Part shown: in pieces, positions 46,097 to 57,995 of the stretch
Layout: the number at the start of each line of letters is the position of its first letter
How positions within the stretch are numbered: the stretch's first letter is position 1
Source of the DNA: Serendipita indica DSM 11827
Lineage: Eukaryota; Basidiomycota; Agaricomycetes; Sebacinales; Serendipitaceae
DNA length: 64,000 bases
Reading direction: 5' to 3'
Assembly: GCA_910890315.1 (NCBI GenBank)
Contig: CAJVGD010000042.1
Span: 1,550,001 to 1,614,000 of the forward strand
Notes under the pieces: generated by a model
Seen by the model: the letters and a program-made list of their open reading frames with translations, nothing else
What the model was told of the DNA's origin: nothing
Database searches by the model: none
Program-made: the position numbers and the translations under genes

Positions 46097-46558
46097 TTTA
46101 TGGGCGAGTTGCCTATGAGTAGATGCTGACCTTGCGTCGAAAGGTGAGGGAGGCCTTTTATACAAACAGCTTCGCTTTGGGGACCTCGCATTGCTGACGC
46201 GCGCAGGGACAAAAACCCTACATAGAATATCTAAGCTTACTGGGCTGATGACTGTAAGTTGCTCAGAGGTTCATCATCTGTGTATCTGATTGTGCGGACT
46301 GCGTACGTAGAGCTCCGAGAAGTACGGAGGAACCGCCGTCCTTTGTTCGTCAACTGGGAATGAAGTACTCCAAGAATCAAGTTAATTTAATAATTTTTCG
46401 CAAATTTGATGTCCGAAAGTGCAGGCATTTCGCGTATACTCTGCAATCAAAGTTGTAGACGACTCCAAGAGATTAACCACCTCGAACGACCCGAGATTGA
46501 GCACCTACGTGCATTTCTATTCAGGATAATACTTGGTGCATTTTCTAGCTTTGGATAT
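46097..46558. other. T1c promoter / T1d 3' side
   Basis: About 460 bases. Holds the T1c TATA box and the shared upstream block (ATGACTGTAAGTTGCTCAGAG, GTAGAGCTCCGAGAAGTACG). No gene seen. Confidence 0.5.
46156..46162 (-). promoter_or_regulatory. TATA box of T1c
   Basis: TATAAAA on the minus strand, about 60 bases before the ATG at 46096. Confidence 0.5.
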
Positions 46559-47851
46559 TCATTGCGTCCATCCAATCGAGACGGCAAACTTGAGCAAGTC
46601 AGTAAGTGTCTCGATACCAGGCCTATTAGGAATGCCAAGGAGTCTCGCATTCTTCTCCTTGGAGTAACTAAACGGTGCCTTCACGCCACTCCTTTCATAC
46701 GCTGGAATGGTGATGCCCTCGACGGGATTCTTTTGAAGCTCGTCCACTAAACCACCATGTTAGTCTATTCCATCACCTTAGGACTACTTACAAAGTTCCT
46801 CTAGTGTCCATATGTAGCTGGTGCTAAGAATGCGCTGCCCACTCGCTTTGGGGGTCATGAGTGCTTTGATATGCTCCAGCGCCGTCTCACGGACGTCGAT
46901 AAAGTCGATGGGAAATGCTAACATCTCCGGAGAGAGACTATTCAGTGTAGATTGCTTGATAATACCGAGAAGGACACCATTTGAGCCTGCTATATCGCTC
47001 GTTGTTTCGCTCAGAACAGGCTGGGCAAATGAATGAGTAGAGACGTCTGGAATGTGAGACGGACCCACCCCAAACAAGAAGACAGGAAGCATGACAACGA
47101 CGTCGTATTCGACCTTGTTTTCTTTAAGCCAATCCCAGGCTGCTGTCTCCGCGAGCACCTTGCTCGCAGAATACTTTGCACTGTCTTGTAGGTTATATTC
47201 ACTGTTTGACTACCAGAAGAGGAGACCACGTACAGTGGTGGTGCTTCGCCACCGTACTGCTTGACAACCTTGACAATATCGTAGTTCCAGTCCTCCTGCA
47301 TTTTGGCTATCAGCCTCGTTCGAATAATGCGAAGACTGATCGAATCGAACCTCTGTATACACGTGTCCAACGTCTCGGGGACTCTTGACCGCTGAAACTG
47401 AAGAAGTGATGACAACGCGCTTGACGGACGGAGATTTCTGACAACTCTTCAAGACTCCAAGGGTACCTTGAACTGCCGGCTTGATTGTCAAATCCGGGTC
47501 ACCTTTGGGATCCGAAACCAATAGAGGAGAAGCGCAATGTATCACTGCATCAATGTCTCCGGCGCTGAGGGATTCGTCGAATGCATTCTCAACGGCGATC
47601 TCTGGAACGTAGGAGAATTCTAGTCTGGAGGCTGAGTCGGCGAAGACCTGTCTGAGGAAGTCTGCTTTGGCAGGGGTGCGCACAGTCGTGCGGACGGTGA
47701 ATCCTTGTTCGAGAAGATATTTGATGATCCAAGCTCCAAGGAAACCAGAGCCACCTAGAAGAACGAACGTGTTTGCTCGAGAATGAGCGGAGCTGACGGT
47801 AAATTACAGACCTGTAACCAGAATTTTAGCTGAAGGATTGATAGCAGGCAT
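46559..47851 (-). CDS. Extended SDR reductase, copy T1d
   Basis: Starts MPAINPSAKILVTG at 47851. GGSGFLGAWIIKYLLEQGF-like nucleotide-binding exon, VRTTVRTPAKADFLRQVFAD, DIDAVIHCASPLLV and VKRVVITSSVSAVKSPRDVG follow. The active site reads YSASKVLAETAAWDWLKENK, so the YxxxK pair is kept although Gly is replaced by Ser. DFIDVRETALEHIKAL and the end TLTDLLKFAVSIGWTQ complete it. Slightly more diverged than T1b and T1c. Looks functional. Confidence 0.86.
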
Positions 47852-47917
47852 CTGATGGGCGATTTCACTCTGAGCAGATGCCGGCTTGCGTAGGTAGGTG
47901 ATGGCCTTCACATCTGT

Positions 47918-47924
47918 TTTTATA
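47918..47924 (-). promoter_or_regulatory. TATA box of T1d
   Basis: TATAAAA on the minus strand about 67 bases before the ATG at 47851. Confidence 0.5.
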
Positions 47925-48196
47925 AACCTGCGCGGTCTAAACACGCCGAATAAATGAATGTAAGGTGCTCTGAAGTGATGATTTCCTGTTCTAATCCCGA
48001 ATTCTGTAAATGGAATACACCCGTGGCGTACGGAGCAGCCGACCTTCCATCCGACTGGATGCAAACTTGGCCAAGAGAACCGCGATGTACGGAGTACAAT
48101 TATCACCACATCCTTGTTTTACGCCTTGGCTAATTGAACGGCAAGACACTCACTCAAATTGCCCATATAGTACATCAGCAATTGGATTTTTTGACC

Positions 48197-49372
48197 CTAC
48201 TGCTTCCAGCCGTAGTCCATAGCGGCGATGATAGAACCTCGAACCGTTTCGCTGAGGGGCCGGTATTTGACTTGCAGTATACGGTCGTTCCTTTCGTGAG
48301 ATAGGGTGACTGTTGACGACCATCCATGAAGAATGTCGGGATTTCCTGTCGGTACTTCCACACCTGGAACGGGATGTTCGTGTAAAACGTTCACTTGAAG
48401 AGGATGGTTCAGATCAAAGGATTACACGTTTGGCCGTTACTTACGAATGTGCTGTCTGCAAATTGTATGAGCAGAGGCGATAATACGCTCATTACCAGCA
48501 GTAGGCGAGGTCAGAGCCCGAACGTGCTGTTCAGCAAGGTCACGGACATCAACACAGTGGAGTTCGGATATGTTCTGCAGAGAAACTGGGTCGATATCAG
48601 CGTCTTTGCCGAGATACTGAAGTAGAACCATGTTAGAATTTTGGATCGTATTATTGAAGGGAGGCTACGAGAATGGTCAAGCATATGCCTTTGAGAAGGG
48701 AGGATACTGACTCCAAACACAAAACTTGGGACCAAGGTTACAAGATCGAAAACTGGTCGTTCCTCTCTCATAAATTTCCAGGCTGCTTGTTCTGCAAGGG
48801 TCTTGGACGCCGCGTACTTTGCCGTTGACGGAGAGTCGATCCCGATATTCGCGAGGCAGCTAACATTCCAGGAATCTTCGGTGTAATGTATGGGTGTAAT
48901 ATCCGCTGGGTCGATTAGAGCGGCAGCCGAAGACGTGATGACGACTCGTCTGACAGACCCTGCATTTATGCAGCTTCGGAGAAGATTGAGAGTTCCATGA
49001 AGAGCTGGTCTGATAAATTCTTGTGGATGGACGCCTTCGTCACCCGGAGATGGCACTCGACTGGCGGTATGGACGACTCCAGAGACGTCCTTGAGTGCTT
49101 CTGGGAAAATATCTGGGGACGCAATGTCTTCGACAACCCAGAAGTCAAGTTTTTCCTGATGAAGGGCGAGTCTGCGACGCAAAAAGTCGGCCTCGTCCAG
49201 ATTCCGTACAGCTGCGCGAACGCTGTATCCTCTTTCGAGGAGAAGTTTCAGAATCCACGACCCAATGAAGCCGGAAGCGCCTATCAGGGTGAATTGAACT
49301 GTCCTCGAACGACTTGGCAAAATCCAAGGTACCTGTGAGCAAAATCAAGGAATTCGAGGGTGTTACAGGCAT
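48197..49372 (-). CDS. Extended SDR reductase, type T2 (intact copy)
   Basis: Same superfamily, distinct subtype. The ATG at 49370-49372 (MP) splices through an intron starting GTAACACCC to VPWILPSRSRTVQFTLIGAS. It continues GFIGSWILKLLLERGYSVRA, VSGVVHTASRVPSPGDEGVH, VRRVVITSSAAALIDPADIT, the active site KYAASKTLAEQAAWKFMREE, and FDLVTLVPSFVFG. Further exons give ISELHCVDVRDLAEQHVRAL and HPVPGVEVPTGNPDILHGW, ending MDYGWKQ at 48197. The binding motif GASGFIG replaces the GGSGFLG of the T1 genes. Its degraded twin occupies the same slot in the left block. Substrate unknown. Divergent from Ga3 across about 400 bases. Confidence 0.86.
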
Positions 49373-49778
49373 TTCACTGAAGCAACGAGTTGATTCAGAG
49401 TTGGTATGCCCTTTATGCAGACGTCGAACATCCAAGCCCCGCTTTCTTCGTCAGCATGGTAAGGCACATCTACGGTAAATAGAGGACACCCATTCACGTG
49501 CCTATTCATCTGGCATTAGCCACCGACACGCCGAGGTAAGCTTAACTTCAGTAGAAAGCCTATTAGTACATTGATATTCACGGTTGCAGTCCTAGCGGTC
49601 GCCATACGATGCCAAGTGTGTTCTATACAACCTCTGCTGATAGCTGATGGTCACTGAAAACGCGGAAATGCCAAAACGGAAGCCAGACGCCTTCCTCTCA
49701 ACTTGGACCTCCCCGTTCCCATCTATACGCTCGCTGGGCGGGTCGTTCTTTTAAACCACACTCAAAGCGTCTGTCGAT
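49373..49778. other. Divergent promoter, T2 reductase and Ga3
   Basis: About 400 bases between oppositely transcribed genes. Nothing further seen. Confidence 0.45.
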
Positions 49779-51778
49779 ATGGGGGGCTGCTTCTCCTCTT
49801 CTGCGATCCCAGATGAACGCACACGACAAGCTGAACAGGTTATGCGAGAAGTAATGCGAGCCAACGGAATAAGTGACTTGTGTTAACATAGTAATAGGCA
49901 AAGAAGTCGCTTCAGAATTATACCAAAGTATGCAGCTCTTTGTACTCGACTCCAATGTTTTGAACAACCTCTAGGTTCTGCTCCTAGGGACTGGAGACTC
50001 GGGGAAATCGACAATTCTCAAGGTGACAGCGACACATGAGCCCACGATTCGGGTACTGATCTTTTGGCAGCAAATCCGACTCATCAATCAGGTCCCGTTT
50101 AGCCCTGAAGAAGTCGAAGGATTCCGGCATGTCATCTTCTCCAATCTCATCACCTCTATGATCATGCTCTATGACATTATTGAGGATGAGTCTCTGGATC
50201 TCGACTGTTCAGACGACATTAGGGTACGTCGACTGCATTGAGCTTTAACACGCCGCCTATTCACAAAGCTAATGTCATACGCCACCTCGCTTCAACCGTG
50301 ATGGCAATCGATAATCTGTCCCTGTTACACCCCCCGACAACGACGGCCTTGAACCTTGCGTTCTCACAGCATTTGTTTGCCAGCATTCAAGCCGCGCCTG
50401 ACATCTCGGCGGGGAAGCCATATCCCGCTGAATATCTAGGGATTCTGCAAAACCTGTGGAATGATGCCAGTGTGCAGAAAGCCGTCCTCTTTGGTGCCAA
50501 CCTTGCGCTGCCTGACAAGTTGAGTACGACATTGGGGTTCTGCCCGAGGCCCACCGCTTCTGACATTCCGACCTTGATCCAGTGTAACATAGTAAGCGTT
50601 AGCTTCGATGCCCTTCTTGTGCCCTGACGGGAGCCAATCCGGTAATTTAGCTTCTTCGACAATTTGCCTAGACTTTTCGCACCAGACTACATCCCTACCC
50701 AGCAGGTACGTGGCTACTTCTGCACCTGTTTCCATCACGCTTACGAACCATCCCAGGACATTCTGCATTCTCGGGTCCGTACAACCGGAGGTGAGTGTCC
50801 CCACTGTTGATGATTTGCCAATTTTACCCATTGTCCGCCCCGACTAGTGAGTGAGACGCAATTCGTCTTTGAAAAGCGAACGGTCTCCGTCATTGACGTC
50901 GGTTCGTCTGCCTCGCGTATCCACGTCACCCCACTTGCTAACTAATTCCGACAGGTGGTCAACGTTCAGAACGCCGGAAATGGATCCATTGCTTTCAAGA
51001 CGTGACCGCGATCCTCTTTCTTGTTTCACTCTCGGGGTATGATCAGACACTGACCGAGGATAGACAGACGGTACGTCACGCATCGCATCTCCGTAGCGAC
51101 GGCACCGAGCTCGTACTCATCGCACCCATCGACAGAACCAAATGCTCGACGCCATGACAGTCTGGGAATCCATCTGCGCGTCCCCGTGGTTCGAACGGAC
51201 CAATTTTGTACGTTGGTCCCTCTTCGTTTATTGATACACAGAAGCAAACTCACACTTCGCCTCACCCTCTAGATTTTGTTCCTGAACAAGGAAGATTTGT
51301 TCAAGCAAAAAATCATACACTCGACCATTCGGCGTTTCTTCCCCGTGGGTGGTTTCGCGGCATCACCTCTCCGGTGGCAAGGAACTGATTGCTTGCTATA
51401 CTCAGGATTTTGATGGTGTGGATGGTGACTACCAGGCGGGAGAGAAGTATTTCAAAAGACGTTTTACATTCCTACACAACAAGGGCATCCAGACACTCAA
51501 GAGCACGGTTGATTCACCCAACCGACCAAAGATTCCGATTCCATCAGAGACCCTGGATATTCGCAAACTGTACACATAGTAAGTCTCTCCTACTTTTCTG
51601 GCGCAGGCGTGCTAAATAGACGGTTAGCTTCACCACAGCGACGGTACGTCTATAAAGTGGCCAAAGGGGGTAACAAGCTCACGCAGCTGTATAGGACACC
51701 GACATGGTTCGCAAGGTCATGGCTAGTGTCAACGACATTATTCTCATGGATAACCTTGCGAATAGCTTCATGGTCTGA
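49779..51778 (+). CDS. G-protein alpha subunit 3 (Ga3)
   Basis: Complete G-alpha. ATG at 49779 gives [20 protein letters not shown] (Gly2, Cys4 lipidation), then [11 protein letters not shown]-loop [34 protein letters not shown], helical-domain exon [38 protein letters not shown], switch [12 protein letters not shown], switch [61 protein letters not shown] (NKxD), the YFTTAT exon (TCAT-like) and [20 protein letters not shown], ending NLANSFMV. All nucleotide-binding motifs look normal. As in Ga2, the tail lacks the pertussis-toxin cysteine. About twelve exons. Same divergent subfamily as Ga1 and Ga2 (shared SLDLDC / AFDLDC / AFNIGC signature), but on the opposite strand 46 kb away. Confidence 0.93.
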
Positions 51779-51976
51779 GCCGATCGAGTTTCTTACTGTC
51801 ACGCCTTTTATTTTCGCTGCCCATCAGCTGTATCATTAGATTTACGTTACAATCTAGATCTCCGTGGTTGGACCAAACTCCGTGCATGATATTAGATGAG
51901 AAGATACGTGAAGATAAAGCAGAGATGGACAACACTTGCCCACCCTATATGCAAACATGAAGAACCGTAAAGTCAT

Positions 51977-54171
51977 CTACGCGTCCGAAAACTTTGCGCG
52001 CATCGCCGTCCCAAACTCGGTACCATAAAGTGTTCGGGCAGCTGGTGGCGTCTCATCAATGGGGAGCAATAAACTCCTCGTTACGATCGGTGTCGACGAC
52101 TGCGACCCCCTTGCATCGTCGGGTGGTGCACCCAAGTCAAGAACAGGGATCCCATCTCCCAGGGGTGTGGGCGGTATGTATTCCAAGTCGGGTGTCGCTC
52201 CAAACATGTCTCGTATATCCAAAGGCCGTTGGGGCGTAGGCGTCTTTGTCCCCGACGCACCAAGGGTTGCAGGCACATCCTTGTCCGCGCCACCCACACT
52301 CTTATACGAGTCGGGTGGCCGAGCGTACGGATGACTACGACGAGCACTCTTGTTTCCGCGCGGAGCAGAACGTTTCGCACGAGAATGCGACCCCGAAGCT
52401 ACCACATCAGGATACTCCGTCTCAGAGTATGATTGCGGCTCCGGGGACGACTCCACGGCAATCGGAAGCGGGTCTACAGGACGCGATTCCAAATGTGGCA
52501 CCAAATTGAAGCCCAGAGGTTGGTCAAGATGCTCCGATTTGACATTTAGGGGCGTCGAATCCGCACTTATCGTCCTGTTGTCGTCATGTCCAGACGTCTC
52601 CTCTTCTGAAGAGATACTTCGACCACGCTTTGATGGTTCACTATCGCGCAGCCGTTTAGACGAGCTGTTCGAATAGGCACCATGAGTGGGGTTCAACGAG
52701 CGGTAGAGAGAACTTTGACTCCCCGACGCCGAATCGTCTGGATCATATCGGACAAGCGTGCCGTGCCCTCTTGATGGACGCGTTGGACTTGGAGTTTCGT
52801 GTGGGTTCAAAGGGTAACGACCGAATTGCGGCGGTGGTGTCCTCAACTGCTGCGCACGATCTCTGTGTGTGCTATCAAAGATTCTCTGAGACACTGGAAC
52901 GTCGGTTTTGGTTTCCCGTCGGGCATGGAGGTTTGGTGGAGTTTCAAATTTTGGAAAGGTGATCCGAGGACGAACCATTGCTGCATCTGCATCCGAGGAA
53001 GATATTGATGCCGCTGCAGGAGCGCCAGACTGAAACCTTCCCTCTAAGAGTGCCAACCGATGGAAAATGGCGGTCATATCCTCAACGGTGGGAGCCTGGT
53101 AAGGGATCAGTTGGAGATGCGAAATGAATGTATCTCAAATCATACGCTGTCCAATCGCCGCCTGAGTTGGTTATTTTCCCGAATGAGCCCCGAGATATTG
53201 TCTTGTGCCTGAGATAACAAGTTTCGCAGAGTCGCTATTTCGCTCTCTTGTCTTGATTTTTGCAAATCATGTGAAGCTTCGAGGTTCTTTATCCTACTCT
53301 CCAACGTCCAACTCGACGTCGACTCGGGATGCGCAGACGTTTGCCGTCCAGGCGACCGCTGTGGCGACGATGACGAGACCGAAACGCGATCTCCTTGCGC
53401 AGTAGCGACTAGCCGGAGTTATTAGTCTTATAGCACCCGAGCCCGTACCGAACAACTTACACGTCGCGTCTTCCATCTCGTGGTCCTGCTTGATTTCTTC
53501 CGCTCGTCGGTACTTGGCTTTACTAGGCTGTCCCTGTGGAACAGAGTCGTGTTTGGAATTGCCAACAACCCGTCCCTTGGGTTTCACACCCGTTGGGTTC
53601 GCCGCGACAACACCGGGAGGGATAACCGTCTTCGGCGCGAAACGGGCAGTGGGTTTGGCACCGATCGGAATTTTAGAAGTCTTTGAAGGCGCTGTCATAT
53701 GATTTTGTTGGCGCATTCGCGCGGTAATCGTAATTTCCGCTGGTGGAGACGATAATTCAGAACTCGATGTCGAGCTGGGCGTCGGCTTGCGCTCCTCTTC
53801 GTCGTCTCGTCGAGTAAACTGAATAGCATTCGTGTTCGATGGCGTCGTAGTACGTGCAAGTTGTCGTGTTCTATGGAGAGGCCTTATTTACGACACATAC
53901 ACAAAGGGGGAAAATAACAAGACAACAAACCTGACTTTTATAAGCTCTCCAATGAGTGCATCCGTCCTAAGGTTCGCTTTGATATTGTAATCCTGGCCGA
54001 AGAGCAAGTCAGCGCCATCGCCACAAAGGAGACTGGAAAGCAGGAGCGACCGATATCACGATTACGCGATGACAAGTAGAAATACAAAGAGCATACTTTG
54101 GCTAGTTTCTGTAGATCCGCCCGTCTCATGCACTGCAGTTGTTCCAGGGTTGGAATGCGACGCGAAGCCAT
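51977..54171 (-). CDS. SAP-like-domain protein with coiled coil (hypothetical)
   Basis: The start at 54171 gives MASRRIPTLEQLQCMRRADL, which splices to QKLAK and DYNIKANLRTDALIGELIKV. Together this resembles a SAP helix-extension-helix motif used for DNA/RNA binding, though weakly. Then follow Ser/Pro/Thr-rich and basic stretches (KIPIGAKPTARFAPKTVIPP, KPKGRVVGNSKHD), a coiled-coil reading ESRIKNLEASHDLQKSRQES and ENNQLRRRLD, and a 366-codon last exon that is disordered (RSAPRGNKSARRSHPYARPP) and ends AMRAKFSDA. Four or more exons. The family is not known to me; a nuclear scaffold or chromatin-linked role is only a guess from the N-terminus and charge. Confidence 0.65.
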
Positions 54172-54243
54172 GTTGTAGATCGACGAGGATCACCAAAGTC
54201 CTAAATGTCGATTATTATAACGGAATTATCTTCAATGACGCGT

Positions 54244-54500
54244 CTAAACCGCGCGTTTCTCGTCGCGCCACTTGGGATTTGGATTGTTGTGGTTTGGAAA
54301 ACTCGGGACCGGCGACGGAATATAACTCCCCTTGACGAAGAATATCGTAATGTATCCAAGGACCACGGAGACGCGCCGCAAAAGCCCAGCGCCGGCGGTG
54401 GTCGTGGCCAAGTTGTGCTTGTCCGTCAGGATCTCCATGATGATCGACCAAACCGGCGTCTTTTTGGTAATCAAAGGAAACGTCTGGGGTTATATTTTTG
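54244..54500 (-). CDS. Doubtful small membrane protein exon
   Basis: An exon-like frame after a CCCCAG acceptor: TFPLITKKTPVWSIIMEILT, DKHNLATTTAGAGLLRRVSV, VLGYITIFFVKGSYIPSPVP, ending WRDEKRAV. It has one hydrophobic stretch. No convincing first exon was found within 300 bases upstream, and the stop is only about 70 bases from the start of the next gene on the same strand. It may be a chance frame. Confidence 0.25.
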
Positions 54501-55453
54501 TGAGTTTGCTAGACATACAAGATCGAATAAGTCAGCAGGAAACACGTCTGGCAATGGATTATGCAAAGAGCTAGTTAAAAAGCGCGCTCCAGTGTGGGAT
54601 GTGCGCGGCTGGGGGTTGTCCGTTTTTATGGGCGGGCTAGGTGAGGGAGGAATAATACAAGAACAGGAATATAGTCAAGACGGAGAGAGAGGGGGGAGGG
54701 CAAAAATAAGAGGTCGGAGTAAATCCCAAGAGAAGGACGCGCAGGGACGAAAAAAAGGACGGGAACAAGGTCGGCTCCCCAACTGTTCAGTTTCGTGCGG
54801 TTGATGGCGACGGAGAGAGGGGCCATGCGGGGTATCGGTATCATGCATAAATATCATGAGAATAGCGGATAAAGTCGTTTTGAGATGAAGGGACAGCGTT
54901 TCGTGAACGAAAAAGCACCCTGGCGGCCTCGCGAGTGAGCGGAGAGGGCAGCGCGGCAGCGCCTTCCGTGCTTCACCGGCAAGCAACCGTATATCAAAAA
55001 ATGATGGCCCATAGCACGGTGTGCAACTTCCAAACTGTCGCTTGTCCCCGATGTCACAGCCAACACGTCTCCAACGAGATCAGGCACCTCGATGTCGAAG
55101 AGGCGAGGCTTGGTGTGACGGGCAAGCGGAGCGCGGTGGCTGGCTAGTAATCGGATAGGTACGTAGAAAGATTTCCATACGTTTCATGACCAAAAAAAAA
55201 GCTTCACGTGGTCGTAGATGTGGACCTGAGAAGTCGGGTAGAGTAGTTGGGACTGGGTATGCTGGAGGCGCCGAGCGGCGTGGAGCAGGAGAGCCTGCTC
55301 GATTGAGCAAAAGCGCACCAAGACGGTGGTTGACAGTAAGCGTACTGGAGAATGCTAGATGTATAGTGTCGTGATAGCGGTCGTAGATATCTGGTGCGGT
55401 AAAATAAGCGGGTCAAATGAGTGGAGAGGGTGGTGCTGCTGATTGCACGAGCC
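54501..55453. other. Intergenic
   Basis: About 950 bases with only short, low-complexity frames. Likely the promoter of the SAP-like gene and the 3' UTR of the C2H2 gene. Confidence 0.45.
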
Positions 55454-57425
55454 TCATGGAGCAGTGGGCGAATGTGGGAAGCGACCGTATTGGATCGACG
55501 CCTTCATAGACTGGGATCGCTGGAGGGATTTACGGGGAGGGTATCCATCCGATTCAGATGAACCTCCCCCGGCGTCAGTCTCCATCTCGTCGTCTTCGTC
55601 GTCGTCGAGCTCATCAACCTCCATCCCTGCATTCTCAGGTCCGTTGGAACCGATCCAACGTGCTGGGTGATGGTTTGAGCGACCTTGTGGGTGGGACTGA
55701 CGGCGTGACGACGTGCTCCCAAGCGAGGAAGGCCCACCACTGCCCCTTCCGCTGTCTCCGTGTAAATCATGATCACCGGATCTCCTCGAAGGCGGCATAG
55801 AACGGGGGCCGGTGCTTTGGCCTGACTGGTATTGCGAGGTCTGATCCTCGTCTGGTTGGACGACCATCATGTTGCCATGCGTGCGAGCATGCCGTCTCAT
55901 GTTGGACATGACACTAAAGCGACGTCCACAGTTGAGAAAGGGACATTGAAACGCTGTGAAATTTGAGCGGAGAGGGGAAAGCGAATAACGTTAGCGTGAG
56001 GGCGCAAGCCGGCACGAGGCGGGTGATGCTCACGTTTGGCTCCGGTGTGTGTATTGATGTGAATCTAAGGGCAAACGTTAATCATCGCACACGCCAAAAC
56101 CGAGGATTATTGCATCCGATCACGCACCCTGAGCGAGCTGGGCCGATTGAATCTCTTTGAACAGTATTCGCACTCGTATTTGCCATAGCCAGGTTTGGAT
56201 TCATCGCCCTCGGACGAGTTTGCGCTGCGGGGTCGGCTGACCGTAGTAGGGTAGACCCCATGAGGGAAGGAAGAGGGTGGCGCACGATCATGACCGCGGG
56301 AAGGCGAAGCATGCGTCGAACTTTCAGAGCTATAGGGTCCAGGGACAGCAGGTGCAGTAGCAACGTGCGGCAGAGCAGGGTATTGACCAGTCTGGCGGGA
56401 CGAAGCATAAGGGTGGGCCGTGTATTCATGAGAGGATGACGAAGGCGGGTACTCCATGCTACTTCGGGACGTGCCGCTCATGGATCGACGACCGCCCCAG
56501 GCGTGGGACTGAGCAGTGTCCACGTCGGACAGCGCGCTGCTCGGCGGGATGCTGTGAGCATGACTACGTGCAGAAGGTGAGGGATGCTGCACATCGTCGG
56601 CTACTGTATGCACCGGACTTCTGCCGACGTGTCGTCGCTGCTGCTGTTCGTCGACCGAGTCTGAACGTAGACGAGGGTATAGACTAGGATGAAGTGGCGC
56701 CGAGTCGAGGAACGAGTGATAGGACGAGTGCACAGACGATCTCCCGGATGGTCCCACACGGGAATGCGCCTCTGTATCCGACACGGCTCTGCCGCGATTT
56801 GCAGGCGTGAATTCTGGGATCGCCGCGGAAAGTGGAGGCAGCGCGTGGGCAAAAGAGGCTTCGGTTGGCGACTGGGTAAGCAGTGTTGAAGAGCGAGAGT
56901 TTACTGGAATCATGGCAGCTGGATACGGTGTCGACGCTCTCGTGCCGCGAGGAGAAGGCGAAGGACGTCGTGTGCGGCCCACTTCGCCATACTGGGATTG
57001 GGGGGAAGCGCACACGTGAATAATCAGTGGTCTAGAAATGGTGAAAAAAAAGCGATACATACTTGACCAGAACTAAAGCTGTTGGATCGCGATGGACTTC
57101 TGGCTTGATCCAACGAGCTGGGCGACGACGCGCGCACGGCCTGGCGAGAATACGCAGATGGAGGAGGTCCTATAGCACGTGGTGGCCGATGGGCACCTGC
57201 AGCGAGCGAATCGAGCTTGTCTGGACAAATCGTCAGGTCTGTGCCGCAGGAGGGCGATGGACAAGGAAACGGAGACGGACCGGTTGCCTTGATGCCAAAT
57301 AGCTCTGTAATACTCGGGAGTGCGCTCTGGAGGGATCCATGGGCGTCGTCGCTGTCGTCCATGACGAGGACGCTGGACGAGGGCGTCGGGGGGAGGATTG
57401 GATAGCCCGTGGTCGAAATAATGGT
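55454..57425 (-). CDS. C2H2 zinc-finger transcription factor
   Basis: Nuclear regulator with two adjacent C-terminal fingers encoded across introns: YECEYCSKRFNRPSSLR plus IHINTHTGAK, and FQCPFLNCGRRFSVMSNMRR plus HARTH. Upstream lies a long Ser/Pro/His-rich, probably disordered region (SRPRSANSSEGDESKPGYGK). After the fingers come a Gly/Ser/Arg-rich stretch, an acidic patch VDELDDDEDDEMETDAGG that could activate transcription, and the end GRFPHSPTAP at 55454. An ATG at 57362 (MDDSDDAHGSLQSALPSITE) is possible, but the frame upstream (STTGYPILPPTPSSSVLV) also looks coding back to a CAG acceptor near 57425, so a further first exon is likely. Targets unknown. Confidence 0.82.
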
Positions 57426-57995
57426 GGAAAACTCAAGCTGAAAACGAGGCCAAAGTAGCGTTGGAGGGGATATACAGGCGTGACGGAGGACGCGGTCGGA
57501 GACAAGGTATCGTTGCTTGTTTGGCTAGGCAGCACTTGATGGTAACTAACTCGGGCGGACGATCGCGTGTCGGAAACGCTTACAGTGGGCTTTTTGAAGA
57601 CGATCAGGACCCGCCTAATGTGTTCATCTCGCATGCTATAGGAGCTGTCTCGGTAGCTACCGTTTTCAGGGATTCTCACGCACACTAATTTTATTACATT
57701 TTTTGGTTACATTTGTTAGATTTTTCAAGATATTTCGAGACGCCGTGGCAGTTACCTGTGCTCCACCTGCCGCCTTGCTCTTTCTCTCTCCTCCACTTTC
57801 CATAATTCCCCCCTTTTTGTGATTCTGTCGTATTCGGAACGGTGCAAGTTGCAGAGAATATCCTCTCAGCAGCCACGCCCGCTCGTCTTGTCGCCCCCTA
57901 AGCGTCTCCCGCTCCGCCGGGCCCTCGTGCCACGTCTCGTCCGCGCGCCTCGAAAGTTGTTCTGCTGGTTGTTCTGGCTCAAATTACCCTGCAAA
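57426..57995. other. Divergent promoter region
   Basis: About 570 bases between the C2H2 gene and the plus-strand hypothetical gene. May hide the first exon of the C2H2 gene (a frame MRDEHIRRVLIVFKKPT followed by GTAAGC lies near 57590-57640). Confidence 0.4.

Noticed and set aside
55080-55416. Small Arg/Ser/Pro-rich minus-strand frames resembling a mitochondrial presequence
   Set aside because: No downstream exon to join; position fits the 3' UTR of the C2H2 gene.
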